Source: CAYRML01 sp964425485
GTDB taxonomy: Bacteria; Bacillota; Dehalobacteriia; UBA4068
Direction: 5' to 3'
DNA length: 10,319 bases
Assembly: GCA_964425485.1 (NCBI GenBank)
Contig: CAYRML010000050.1
Location: 1 to 10,319, forward strand
Shown here: positions 1 to 7,596 of the stretch, in pieces
How the letters are laid out: every line of letters begins with the position of its first letter
Position numbering within the stretch: the first letter of the stretch is position 1
Notes under the pieces: generated by a model
What the model was told of the DNA's origin: nothing
Databases searched by the model: none
The model's input: the letters and a program-made list of their open reading frames with translations, nothing else
Translations under genes and position numbers: made by a program

Positions 1-3000
1 AAAAGAGTTATAGTCAGCCAATTGGTACGTTCTCCGGGAGTTTATTATCATATCAATTATGATGCCAACGGGGAAAAAATATATGGCTGTACCATTATCC
101 CAAACCGCGGGGCCTGGCTGGAGCTGGAGACAGACTCTGCCGGCAATGTTTATACCCGGGTGGACAGGATGCGCAAAATCCCGGTTACCGTATTGGTTAG
201 GGCCATGGGGTATGCCAGTAATAAGGAAATATTAGAGCTTTTTAATAATCATCCTAGTATAAGGTTGACTTTGGAAAAAGATACTACTCAAAATGTAGAG
301 GAAGCTTTGGTGGAAATTTATAAGCGCCTGCGTCCCGGCGAGCCGCCTGCGGTAGATTCGGCACGCTTGCTTTTGCATGGCTTTTTCTTCGATCCCAAAC
401 GGTATGATTTGGGTAATGTGGGTCGTTATAAGATCAATAAAAAGTTGCGGCATGGCATTTTGAAAAGAATTAATGCTGAAGGCAAGGTTTGGAGCGACGA
501 AGTTCAGGATTATATACAAACTGATGAAATGCCTGCACATAATGATTATATACGCTATTTATGTAAGCCTGATATCATCGAAAGCATGCGCTATTTCCTG
601 GAATTGGTGGATGGGCAGCATGAAGCCGATGATATCGACCATCTGGGCAATCGACGCCTGCGTTCGGTAGGCGAATTGTTGCAAAATCAATTCCGCATTG
701 GTCTTTCCCGTATGGAAAGGGTAGTGCGCGAAAGAATGACTATTCAGGATGTGGAAGCGATAACGCCTCAGGTTCTGATCAATATTCGGCCTGTGGTTGC
801 CGCTATTAAAGAATTTTTTGGTTCCAGTCAGCTTTCTCAATTTATGGATCAGACCAATCCGCTGGCGGAATTGACTCATAAACGCCGCCTCTCGGCCTTG
901 GGGCCCGGCGGCTTATCCAGAGAACGCGCCGGGTTCGAGGTGCGCGACGTGCATCACAGTCACTATGGCCGCATGTGCCCAATTGAAACCCCTGAAGGCC
1001 CGAATATTGGCCTTATCGGTTCTTTGTCTACCTATGCGCGGATCAATGAATTCGGTTTTATTGAAACCCCTTATCGCCGAGTTGAAGATAGAGTGGTCCT
1101 GGATGGGATCGACTATCTTTCTGCGGACGAGGAGGACAAGTATGTAATCGCACAAGCTAGTGAGCCCATAGATGAAAATAGACGTTTTGTTAATGAACGT
1201 TTGAATGTTCGCCGTGGACGTGATATCACGGTTGTTTATGCTGATGAGGTTCAATATATAGATGTCAGCCCTAAACAGCTGGTATCTGTAGCCACAGCCT
1301 TGATCCCCTTCCTGGAGCATGATGATGCCAACCGGGCCTTGATGGGTGCCAACATGCAGAGACAGGCAGTGCCGCTCTTATGTGCCGAGGCGCCTCTGAT
1401 TGGCACCGGTATGGAATATAAGGCGGCTATGGACTCCTTTGTGGGAGAAATGGCTTATCATGACGGCGTTATTGAACGTGTTTGCGGTGACGAAATTATT
1501 CTGCGCACCGATGAAGGCGAGCTGGAAACTCATAAGCTGCTTAAATTCCGGCGCTCTAATCAAGGCACCTGCTGCAATCAAAAATCTATTGTCATTAAGG
1601 GGCAAAAGGTTAAAGCCGGCGATCCTATTGCCGATGGTCCTTCCACCGATATGGGTGAATTGGCTTTGGGGCGCAATGTGCTGATTGCCTTTATGACCTG
1701 GGAAGGTTATAACTATGAAGATGCTATCCTGCTCAGCGAGAAGCTGGTAAAGGATGATTATTTTACTTCTATTCATATAGAAGAATATGAATGTGATGCC
1801 CGCGATACCAAACTTGGGCCGGAAGAAATCACCCGTGATATTCCCAATGTTGGCGAGGATGTTTTAAAGGACTTGGACGAAGAGGGTATTATTCGCGTCG
1901 GCGCCGAAGTGCATCCCGGTGATATTTTAGTAGGCAAGATCACACCCAAAGGGGAGACCGAACTGACGGCCGAAGAAAGATTGCTGCGGGCGATCTTTGG
2001 CGAGAAGGCCAGGGAAGTCCGGGATACCTCTTTGCGTGTTCCGCATGGCGAAAACGGCAAGATTGTTGATGTGAAAATTTTTTCCAGGGAAAACGGCGAC
2101 GAATTGTCGCCTGGCGTCAATAAGCTGGTGCGTATTTATATCGCGCAGAAGCGCAAAATATCCGTGGGAGATAAAATGGCCGGCCGCCATGGTAATAAAG
2201 GTGTTGTTTCCCGTATCTTGCCGGAAGAGGATATGCCCTTTTTGCCCGATGGCACCCCCATCGAGATTGTACTGAATCCACTGGGGGTTCCTTCCCGTAT
2301 GAATATCGGGCAGGTGCTGGAATGTCATCTTGGCTGGGCCGCCAAAAACTTGAGTATTCATATTGCCACGCCTGTTTTTGACGGCGCTTCGGAAAAAGAT
2401 ATTCTTGATACCTTAGCAGAAGCAAATGTGCCTCAGGATGGCAAGATGACGCTTTTTGATGGGCGTACGGGATTGCCTTTCGACAATAAGATTACGGCTG
2501 GTTATGTCTATATGCTGAAGCTGGCTCACTTGGTTGATGATAAGATCCATGCCCGTTCTACCGGACCTTATTCCTTGGTCACACAGCAACCGCTGGGCGG
2601 TAAGGCCCAATTCGGCGGCCAGCGTTTTGGTGAGATGGAGGTTTGGGCACTGGAAGCTTATGGCGCCGCCTATACCTTGCAGGAAATTTTGACCGTTAAA
2701 TCGGATGATATTGTGGGCCGCGTCAAAACTTATGAAGCCATCGTCAAGGGCGAAAACATTCCTGAGCCCGGTGTGCCGGAATCTTTCAAGGTTCTGATTA
2801 AAGAGCTGCAAAGCCTGTGCCTTGATGTCAATGTTATGACAGAGGAAAATGAAATCATCGAAATACTTGAAGATGATGATGATGTGAATGAAGCGGCCAA
2901 AGAACTGGGTCTGGACATGGTGGTTGATACTAATAAAGAAGAGGCTAAAGTTGTTAATGAGTATGAAGAGGACTTTACTGAGGAAGCCTTTGAAGAAGAT

Positions 3001-3102
3001 GATATCGAGATAGACCTAAGTCATCTGCAAAATGCCAGAACGGAAATTTTGGATGAAGAGGATGTTGCTGTCAGCTTCGATGATGATAATGATTTCGCTT
3101 GA
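1..3102 (+). CDS. rpoB: RNA polymerase β subunit (5'-truncated by window edge)
   Basis: β subunit of the core RNA polymerase, forming one side of the catalytic cleft with β'. The frame is open from base 1 (KRVIVSQLVRSPGVYY) with no true start. The TTG at 22 is an internal leucine codon. Compared with Bacillus subtilis RpoB, about 130 N-terminal residues are missing, leaving 1033 visible. Counting from base 22 as residue 1, the rifampicin region GSSQLSQFMDQTNPLAEL (from residue 267, nt 820-912) has the usual Asp, His and Ser residues and so looks wild type. The region around KMAGRHGNKGV (nt 2175-2207) and the C-terminal LVTQQPLGGKAQFGGQRFGE clamp/switch segment (about nt 2575-2640) are intact. 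The lobe segment at nt 448-627 is short (about 60 residues). The protein ends in an acidic tail of about 87 residues (nt 2839-3099). Stop TGA. Identity is certain; only the N-terminus is unknown. Confidence 0.98.
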   Translation, partial: KRVIVSQLVRSPGVYYHINYDANGEKIYGCTIIPNRGAWLELETDSAGNVYTRVDRMRKIPVTVLVRAMGYASNKEILELFNNHPSIRLTLEKDTTQNVEEALVEIYKRLRPGEPPAVDSARLLLHGFFFDPKRYDLGNVGRYKINKKLRHGILKRINAEGKVWSDEVQDYIQTDEMPAHNDYIRYLCKPDIIESMRYFLELVDGQHEADDIDHLGNRRLRSVGELLQNQFRIGLSRMERVVRERMTIQDVEAITPQVLINIRPVVAAIKEFFGSSQLSQFMDQTNPLAELTHKRRLSALGPGGLSRERAGFEVRDVHHSHYGRMCPIETPEGPNIGLIGSLSTYARINEFGFIETPYRRVEDRVVLDGIDYLSADEEDKYVIAQASEPIDENRRFVNERLNVRRGRDITVVYADEVQYIDVSPKQLVSVATALIPFLEHDDANRALMGANMQRQAVPLLCAEAPLIGTGMEYKAAMDSFVGEMAYHDGVIERVCGDEIILRTDEGELETHKLLKFRRSNQGTCCNQKSIVIKGQKVKAGDPIADGPSTDMGELALGRNVLIAFMTWEGYNYEDAILLSEKLVKDDYFTSIHIEEYECDARDTKLGPEEITRDIPNVGEDVLKDLDEEGIIRVGAEVHPGDILVGKITPKGETELTAEERLLRAIFGEKAREVRDTSLRVPHGENGKIVDVKIFSRENGDELSPGVNKLVRIYIAQKRKISVGDKMAGRHGNKGVVSRILPEEDMPFLPDGTPIEIVLNPLGVPSRMNIGQVLECHLGWAAKNLSIHIATPVFDGASEKDILDTLAEANVPQDGKMTLFDGRTGLPFDNKITAGYVYMLKLAHLVDDKIHARSTGPYSLVTQQPLGGKAQFGGQRFGEMEVWALEAYGAAYTLQEILTVKSDDIVGRVKTYEAIVKGENIPEPGVPESFKVLIKELQSLCLDVNVMTEENEIIEILEDDDDVNEAAKELGLDMVVDTNKEEAKVVNEYEEDFTEEAFEEDDIEIDLSHLQNARTEILDEEDVAVSFDDDNDFA

Positions 3103-3142
3103 TGCTAAACATGAGCAACCCGAAAAGTTTTAAAGAAAAGAA

Positions 3143-3149
3143 GGGAGAG
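3143..3149 (+). promoter_or_regulatory. rpoC ribosome binding site (decides TTG start)
   Basis: GGGAGAG lies 7 nt before the TTG at 3157 and follows an A-rich stretch. No ATG or GTG start is better placed, and translation from this TTG gives MLDVSNFDRMKIAL, which matches the family N-terminus (MLDVNNF in B. subtilis). A second TTG follows directly at 3160. The RBS bases can also pair weakly with CTCTTT at 3153-3158. Confidence 0.75.
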
Positions 3150-3156
3150 AAGCTCT

Positions 3157-6100
3157 TTGTTGGATGTCAGCAATTTTGATAGGATGAAAATCGCTTTATC
3201 TTCACCGGAACAGATCGAAGAATGGTCTCATGGTGAGGTCAAAAAACCAGAAACTATAAATTATCGTACTTTAAAGCCGGAGCGTGACGGCCTGTTTTGT
3301 GAACGGATATTTGGGCCTACCAAAGACTGGGAATGTCACTGTGGCAAATATAAACGTGTGCGTTACAAAGGCATCATCTGTGATCGTTGCGGGGTAGAAG
3401 TTACGCGGGCCAAAGTGCGTCGTGAGCGTTTGGGGCATATCAAATTAGCCACACCGGTGTCTCATATTTGGTATTTTAAAGGCATACCCAGCAGAATAGG
3501 CCTTTTGCTGGATATTTCCCCCCGTAATTTGGAAAAGGTTTTGTATTTCGTTTCTTATATAGTTTATGATCCCGGTACCACGCCGCTTTCTGCCATGCAA
3601 TTGCTGACGGAAACAGAATACCGTGAAGCAAGGGAAAAATATGGTGATGGCTTCGTAGCCGGTATGGGCGCCGAAGTTATTAAAAAGATGCTGGCGGCCC
3701 TTGATTTGCCTAAATTGGCACAAGATCTGCGCCAGGAATTGAAAGAAGTTAGCGGCCAAAGAAAGATCCGAGCTATCCGCCGCTTGGAAGTGGTAGAAGC
3801 TTTTCTGATGTCCGGCAATAAACCGGAATGGATGATACTGTCTGTTTTGCCTGTTATTCCGCCGGAATTGCGTCCGATGGTTCAATTAGATGGCGGTCGT
3901 TTTGCTACCTCCGATCTTAATGATCTATATCGTCGCGTCATTAACCGTAATAACAGGCTGAAAAGGCTTTTAGATTTAGGCGCGCCCGATATTATTGTAC
4001 GTAATGAAAAGAGGATGCTGCAAGAGGCTGTCGATGCCCTGATCGATAATGGGCGTCGTGGCCGACCGGTTACCGGACCTGGCAATCGTCCTCTGAAATC
4101 ATTATCCGATATGCTCAAGGGCAAGCAAGGTCGTTTCCGCCAAAATTTACTTGGTAAAAGGGTTGACTATTCCGGCCGTTCCGTTATCGTGGTGGGTCCG
4201 GAGCTCAAGTTTCATCAATGCGGCCTGCCTAAGGAAATGGCTTTGGAGCTCTTTAAGCCCTTTGTCATGAAGCGTTTGGTGCATGATGGTCATGCTCATA
4301 ATATAAAGAATGCTAAAAGAATGGTAGAGCGCGTGCGTCCGGAAGTATGGGATGTGCTAGAAGATGTTATTCGGGATCATCCCGTACTTTTGAATCGTGC
4401 TCCTACCTTGCACCGTTTGGGCATCCAGGCCTTTGAGCCGGTTTTGGTAGAAGGCCGCGCCTTGCAGATCCATCCTTTGGTCTGTACGGCTTATAATGCC
4501 GACTTTGATGGTGACCAAATGGCTGTGCACGTGCCTCTTTCTGCTGAAGCCCAAGCGGAAGCACGGGTGCTCATGCTTTCATCGCATAATATACTCAATC
4601 CCAAGGATGGTCGTCCGGTGGCTACTCCCACTCAGGATATGGTCTTGGGTTCTTACTATCTGACTATCAGCAAAGATGGCGACTTGGGTGAAGGCAAAGT
4701 CTTTGCTTCTTATAACGAGGCTTATCGCGCTTATGTTAATGGTGATGTTTCTTTGCATGCTGTTATCTATTTGCCAAGGCCCAGTGAATGGGAAACGTTT
4801 TGGCAAAGTCCCAGCGAAGAGATCCCATTTGAAAAATATGATGATGGCCGCTATAAACGTTTTGCGACTACAGTGGGCCGCTTGATCTTTAACTATGAGA
4901 TACCAATGCCCAAGGAAATGGGTTATTTCAATGATTGTGTTAGTAAAAAAGTTTTGGGCCAAATCGTTGATCGCTGCTATCGCAGAAAAGGCATCTATGA
5001 TACGGCAACCTTACTGGACGGTATCAAGTCCGTTGGTTTTAAGTATTCGACACAGGCGGGAATTACCATCGGCATTGATGACATCAAGGTTCCGGATAAA
5101 AAGAAAGAGATCATGGATAATGCCGAAAAACAAATTCTGGTCATTGAAGATCAGTACCAAAACGGACTGATCAATGAAAATGACCGCTATCAAAGCACCA
5201 TCGAGGTCTGGAATACGGCTACGGAAAGTGTTACCAAAGCCTTGATGGAGAGCCTGGATAAATTTAATCCGATTTTCATGATGGCAAACTCCGGCGCGCG
5301 TGGTAATGTTCAGCAGATCCGTCAGTTGGCAGGCGCTAGGGGCTTGATGGCAGACCCCTCAGGCCGTATCATTGACTTGCCGATTAAGGCTAATTTCCGT
5401 GAGGGTCTTACGGTTTTGGAATTCTTTATCTCCACGCATGGCGCCCGCAAAGGTTTGGCCGATACCGCCCTGCGTACGGCAGACTCCGGCTATTTGACCC
5501 GACGCTTGGTTGATGTTTCCCAGGATGTTATCGTCAGGGAAGAAGATTGCGGCGATACCCGTGGCATCTGGGTTGAGGAGATCAAGGATGTAGAAAGCCT
5601 GTCTGAACGTATCGAAGGACGTGTCTTGAATACGGAAGTTGTTAATGTAGAGACCGGTGAGATAATCGCTAAGCAAGGTCAATTCCTGGATTCTGAAACC
5701 GCATCGGCGATAGAAAACTATTTGCAGACTCGCCCGAAAGAGGAGCGCAGGGTCAATATTCGCTCCATCTTAACTTGTCGTACCCGTCATGGAGTTTGTC
5801 GCAAATGCTATGGCCGCAATTTGGCTACCGGCGATATCGTAGATATAGGCGAGGCAGTTGGTATTATCGCCGCTCAATCCATCGGCGAGCCCGGCACACA
5901 GCTTACAATGAGGACATTCCATACGGGCGGTGTTGCCGGTGAAGATATTACTCAGGGTTTACCGCGTGTTGAAGAATTGTTTGAAGCACGTAAACCTAAA
6001 GGGCTGGGCGTTATCGCTGAGGCGGATGGTATTGTTTCCATCTGTGAAAATAAAGGTCGTCGGGAATTATTGATCAAAGGCGAGGGTGAAAATGAAGGGC

Positions 6101-6798
6101 AGATAATGGCCGAGCACCATATCTCATATGGCTCTACTTTGAAGGTGTATGAAGGACAGAAGGTTGCGGCCGGGGATGAACTAACAGAAGGCTCTATCAA
6201 TCCGCATGATCTGCTTCATGTCAGAGGAACCGCTGGCGTGCAGATGTATTTGCTGAGGGAAGTGCAGAAGGTTTATCGCCTGCAAGGTGTTGATATTAAT
6301 GACAAGCATATCGAAGTTATAGTACGGCAGATGATGAAAAAGGTCAAAGTCGATGATGCCGGCGATACAAGGCTCTTGCCCGGATCTTTAGTTGATGTTT
6401 TTGAATTTGATCAAGTCAATGAGGATACTATAGCAGAAGGTAAAGAGCCGGCTGTCGGAAAGGCCGCTCTCTTGGGTATCACCAAGGCTTCATTGGCTAC
6501 CGACTCCTTTTTGTCGGCAGCTTCCTTCCAAGAAACTACCAGAGTTTTGACGGATGCCGCCATTAAGGGCAAAATCGATCCTTTGCTGGGGCTGAAGGAA
6601 AATGTAATCATAGGCAAACTTATCCCGGCAGGTACGGGTCTTACGCGTTATAACAATTTGGTCTTGATCGATCCGGAAGCAGCGGAGCAAATGCGGACGA
6701 CAGAAAAAGTTAATGATTTTGTCAGCTTTGAGGAGGCCAGTGATATAATGGCCCGAGAAGAGGCTTTGGCTGATTTGGCCGATTTGGATATGGATTGA
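3157..6798 (+). CDS. rpoC: RNA polymerase β' subunit
   Basis: Largest core RNA polymerase subunit; it carries the catalytic magnesium and the clamp. The 1213 residues compare with about 1199 in B. subtilis, so it is full length. Visible in order: N-terminal clamp zinc site C60, C62, C75, C78; the lid/rudder region, including GNRPLKSLSDMLKGKQGRFRQ near 309-329; the active-site loop NADFDGDQMAVH with Mg-binding D449, D451 and D453; the bridge helix (about 760-793, THGARKGLADTALRTADSGY); the second zinc site C798, C874, C881, C884; the trigger loop (about 918-948, MRTFHTGGVAGEDITQGL); and the conserved C-terminal SFLSAASFQETTRVLTDAAI. The large β' insert of enterobacteria is absent. The C-terminus is mildly acidic (EEASDIMAREEALADLADL). 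The start is TTG at 3157, 54 nt after rpoB, so the two genes are almost certainly co-transcribed and made in matched amounts. Stop TGA. No broken motif was seen. Confidence 0.99.
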   Translation: MLDVSNFDRMKIALSSPEQIEEWSHGEVKKPETINYRTLKPERDGLFCERIFGPTKDWECHCGKYKRVRYKGIICDRCGVEVTRAKVRRERLGHIKLATPVSHIWYFKGIPSRIGLLLDISPRNLEKVLYFVSYIVYDPGTTPLSAMQLLTETEYREAREKYGDGFVAGMGAEVIKKMLAALDLPKLAQDLRQELKEVSGQRKIRAIRRLEVVEAFLMSGNKPEWMILSVLPVIPPELRPMVQLDGGRFATSDLNDLYRRVINRNNRLKRLLDLGAPDIIVRNEKRMLQEAVDALIDNGRRGRPVTGPGNRPLKSLSDMLKGKQGRFRQNLLGKRVDYSGRSVIVVGPELKFHQCGLPKEMALELFKPFVMKRLVHDGHAHNIKNAKRMVERVRPEVWDVLEDVIRDHPVLLNRAPTLHRLGIQAFEPVLVEGRALQIHPLVCTAYNADFDGDQMAVHVPLSAEAQAEARVLMLSSHNILNPKDGRPVATPTQDMVLGSYYLTISKDGDLGEGKVFASYNEAYRAYVNGDVSLHAVIYLPRPSEWETFWQSPSEEIPFEKYDDGRYKRFATTVGRLIFNYEIPMPKEMGYFNDCVSKKVLGQIVDRCYRRKGIYDTATLLDGIKSVGFKYSTQAGITIGIDDIKVPDKKKEIMDNAEKQILVIEDQYQNGLINENDRYQSTIEVWNTATESVTKALMESLDKFNPIFMMANSGARGNVQQIRQLAGARGLMADPSGRIIDLPIKANFREGLTVLEFFISTHGARKGLADTALRTADSGYLTRRLVDVSQDVIVREEDCGDTRGIWVEEIKDVESLSERIEGRVLNTEVVNVETGEIIAKQGQFLDSETASAIENYLQTRPKEERRVNIRSILTCRTRHGVCRKCYGRNLATGDIVDIGEAVGIIAAQSIGEPGTQLTMRTFHTGGVAGEDITQGLPRVEELFEARKPKGLGVIAEADGIVSICENKGRRELLIKGEGENEGQIMAEHHISYGSTLKVYEGQKVAAGDELTEGSINPHDLLHVRGTAGVQMYLLREVQKVYRLQGVDINDKHIEVIVRQMMKKVKVDDAGDTRLLPGSLVDVFEFDQVNEDTIAEGKEPAVGKAALLGITKASLATDSFLSAASFQETTRVLTDAAIKGKIDPLLGLKENVIIGKLIPAGTGLTRYNNLVLIDPEAAEQMRTTEKVNDFVSFEEASDIMAREEALADLADLDMD

Positions 6799-6814
6799 GT
6801 GCATAAAAATTAAA

Positions 6815-6851
6815 AAGCAAATGCATCCTCAATAAAAGGATGTATTTGCTT
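6815..6851. terminator. 15-bp inverted repeat after rpoC, probable weak terminator
   Basis: The arms at 6815-6829 (AAGCAAATGCATCCT) and 6837-6851 (AGGATGTATTTGCTT) pair over 15 bp with one G·U wobble (6823/6843) and a 7-nt loop, CAATAAA. The repeat starts 16 nt after the rpoC stop, as expected for an operon-end terminator. On the + strand the U-rich part (UAUUUGCUU) lies inside the 3' arm, and the bases after it (GACATG) are not a U-tract, so termination would probably be partial. Read on the - strand, the stem is followed by a clearer U-rich run (TTTTTAATTTTTAT), so it could also stop antisense transcription. An RNA processing site is the other possibility. Confidence 0.55.
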
Positions 6852-6878
6852 GACATGAGTTTTAAATAGTGATAAACT
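6850..6878 (+). promoter_or_regulatory. σA-type promoter for the rplGB-rpsL-rpsG-fusA-tuf operon
   Basis: A perfect -35 hexamer TTGACA (6850-6855) is followed by a 17-nt spacer and a -10 of TAAACT (6873-6878, four of six matches to TATAAT). An extended -10 TG at 6870-6871 sits one base before it. The predicted transcript start is near 6885, leaving a leader of about 25 nt before the rplGB start. The -35 shares its first two bases with the end of the hairpin upstream. It would give the ribosomal/elongation-factor genes their own transcription, separate from rpoBC read-through. An alternative -10 (TATTAT, 6878-6883) has a 22-nt spacer and is less likely. Confidence 0.62.
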
Positions 6879-6896
6879 ATTATGGACTGCTGTTTT

Positions 6897-6903
6897 GGGA
6901 GGG
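6897..6903 (+). promoter_or_regulatory. rplGB ribosome binding site (decides TTG start at 6910)
   Basis: GGGAGGG lies 6 nt before the TTG at 6910. The in-frame TTG at 6895 overlaps this sequence and has no RBS of its own, so it is rejected as a start. The 6910 start gives an 82-residue protein, the same length as B. subtilis YbxF. Confidence 0.8.
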
Positions 6904-6909
6904 TTTATC

Positions 6910-7158
6910 TTGTATGCCCATTTATTAGCCGACAATAACAAAACAGTCGGCACTAGAGAGACCATAAAAGCAATCGAAAAAGACCGGGCCAAGATGGTTT
7001 TTGTTGCTAAAGATGCAGAAAAGCATGTAACCTTACCGGTCGTAAATGCCTGCCATGACAAATCTATTTCCGTTGTGGAAGTGGAAAGCATGACAGAACT
7101 AGGCAAAGCCTGTTCCGTGCAGGTTAAAACAGCGGTTGCGGCTTGTTTAAAAGGTTAA
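6910..7158 (+). CDS. rplGB: L7Ae/L30e-family k-turn RNA-binding ribosomal protein (YbxF-like)
   Basis: Small bacterial member of the L7Ae/L30e/S12e/Gadd45 family, 82 residues from a TTG start (MYAHLLADNNKTVGTRET). Family members bind kink-turn RNA; the B. subtilis homologue YbxF (also called RplGB) binds k-turns and associates with ribosomes. Visible signature: the RNA-contact segment VGTRETIKAIEKDRAKMVFVAKDA from about residue 13 to 36, and the C-terminal block VESMTELGKACSVQVKTAVAA from about 58 to 78, which matches VESMKKLGKACGIEVGAAA in YbxF. Its position between rpoC and rpsL is the standard Firmicutes location. It is the first gene after the predicted promoter and lies 51 nt before rpsL. 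The exact cellular role of this family is less settled than that of its neighbours. Stop TAA. Confidence 0.92.
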   Translation: MYAHLLADNNKTVGTRETIKAIEKDRAKMVFVAKDAEKHVTLPVVNACHDKSISVVEVESMTELGKACSVQVKTAVAACLKG

Positions 7159-7193
7159 TTTTTAGTTTAGATAAATATTCTTAATTTTTGGGG

Positions 7194-7202
7194 AAGGAGG
7201 TG
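7194..7202 (+). promoter_or_regulatory. rpsL ribosome binding site, near-perfect (decides TTG start)
   Basis: AAGGAGGTG is an almost full-length match to the 16S anti-Shine-Dalgarno. Its GGAGG core ends 9 nt before the TTG at 7210. The start is fixed by the protein sequence (MPTINQLVR, the universal S12 N-terminus). A very strong RBS paired with a weak start codon may set the expression level. Confidence 0.85.
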
Positions 7203-7209
7203 TACTGTT

Positions 7210-7596
7210 TTGCCTACTATTAATCAGTTAGTAAGACAACAAAGGGAGGTTATCATAAAAAAATCCACAGCCCCTGCTTTGAAAGAATGTCCGCAAAAAA
7301 GAGGCGTTTGCACAAGGGTTTATACGACCACCCCTAAAAAACCTAACTCCGCTTTGCGTAAAGTGGCTCGTGTGCGTTTGACCCATGGTGTTGAAGTCAC
7401 AGCTTATATCCCGGGCATCGGTCATAATCTGCAAGAACACTCTGTTACCTTGGTTCGTGGTGGCAGGGTAAAAGATATACCCGGTGTTCGTTATCATATT
7501 GTTCGTGGTGCTTTGGACGCCGCTGGTGTTGACAATAGAGGTCAGGCTAGAAGTAAGTACGGCGCTAAAAAACCGAAAACTAAAGCAAAAAGCTAA
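7210..7596 (+). CDS. rpsL: 30S ribosomal protein S12
   Basis: Decoding-centre protein of the small subunit, helping to set translational accuracy. It has 128 residues: N-terminal MPTINQLVR, then PQKRGVCTRVYTTTPKKPNSALRK (28-51), GHNLQEHSVTLVRGGRVKDIPGVRYHIVRGALD (71-103) and the basic tail SKYGAKKPKTKAKS. The lysines where streptomycin-resistance changes usually occur, K43 and K88, are both wild type. D89, the site that is β-methylthiolated in E. coli by RimO, is present. It lacks the roughly 13-residue insert of Bacillus S12 (between PAL and PQKR), giving the short form also seen in E. coli and Clostridium. The start is TTG and the stop TAA; rpsG follows after 36 nt in the usual str-operon order. 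Confidence 0.98.
   Translation: MPTINQLVRQQREVIIKKSTAPALKECPQKRGVCTRVYTTTPKKPNSALRKVARVRLTHGVEVTAYIPGIGHNLQEHSVTLVRGGRVKDIPGVRYHIVRGALDAAGVDNRGQARSKYGAKKPKTKAKS

Noticed and set aside
22..24. TTG at 22 as the start of rpoB
   Set aside because: The frame is open to base 1 and the upstream codons encode KRVIVSQ, the conserved residues that precede LVRSPGVYY in full-length β. The gene is simply cut by the window edge.
820..912. Rifampicin-resistance changes in the rpoB hotspot
   Set aside because: All the commonly altered positions (Asp in FMDQ, His in THKRR, Ser in RLSALG) are wild type. Likewise S12 K43 and K88 are wild type, so there is no sequence sign of rifampicin or streptomycin resistance.
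6895..6909. Alternative upstream TTG start for the L7Ae-family gene (five extra residues)
   Set aside because: This TTG overlaps the Shine-Dalgarno sequence (6897-6903) and has none of its own. The TTG at 6910 has ideal spacing and gives the family length of 82 residues.
6885..6909. A k-turn in the rplGB leader that would let the L7Ae-like protein control its own mRNA
   Set aside because: The predicted leader is only about 25 nt and shows no paired stems flanking tandem G·A pairs, so a k-turn cannot be supported.
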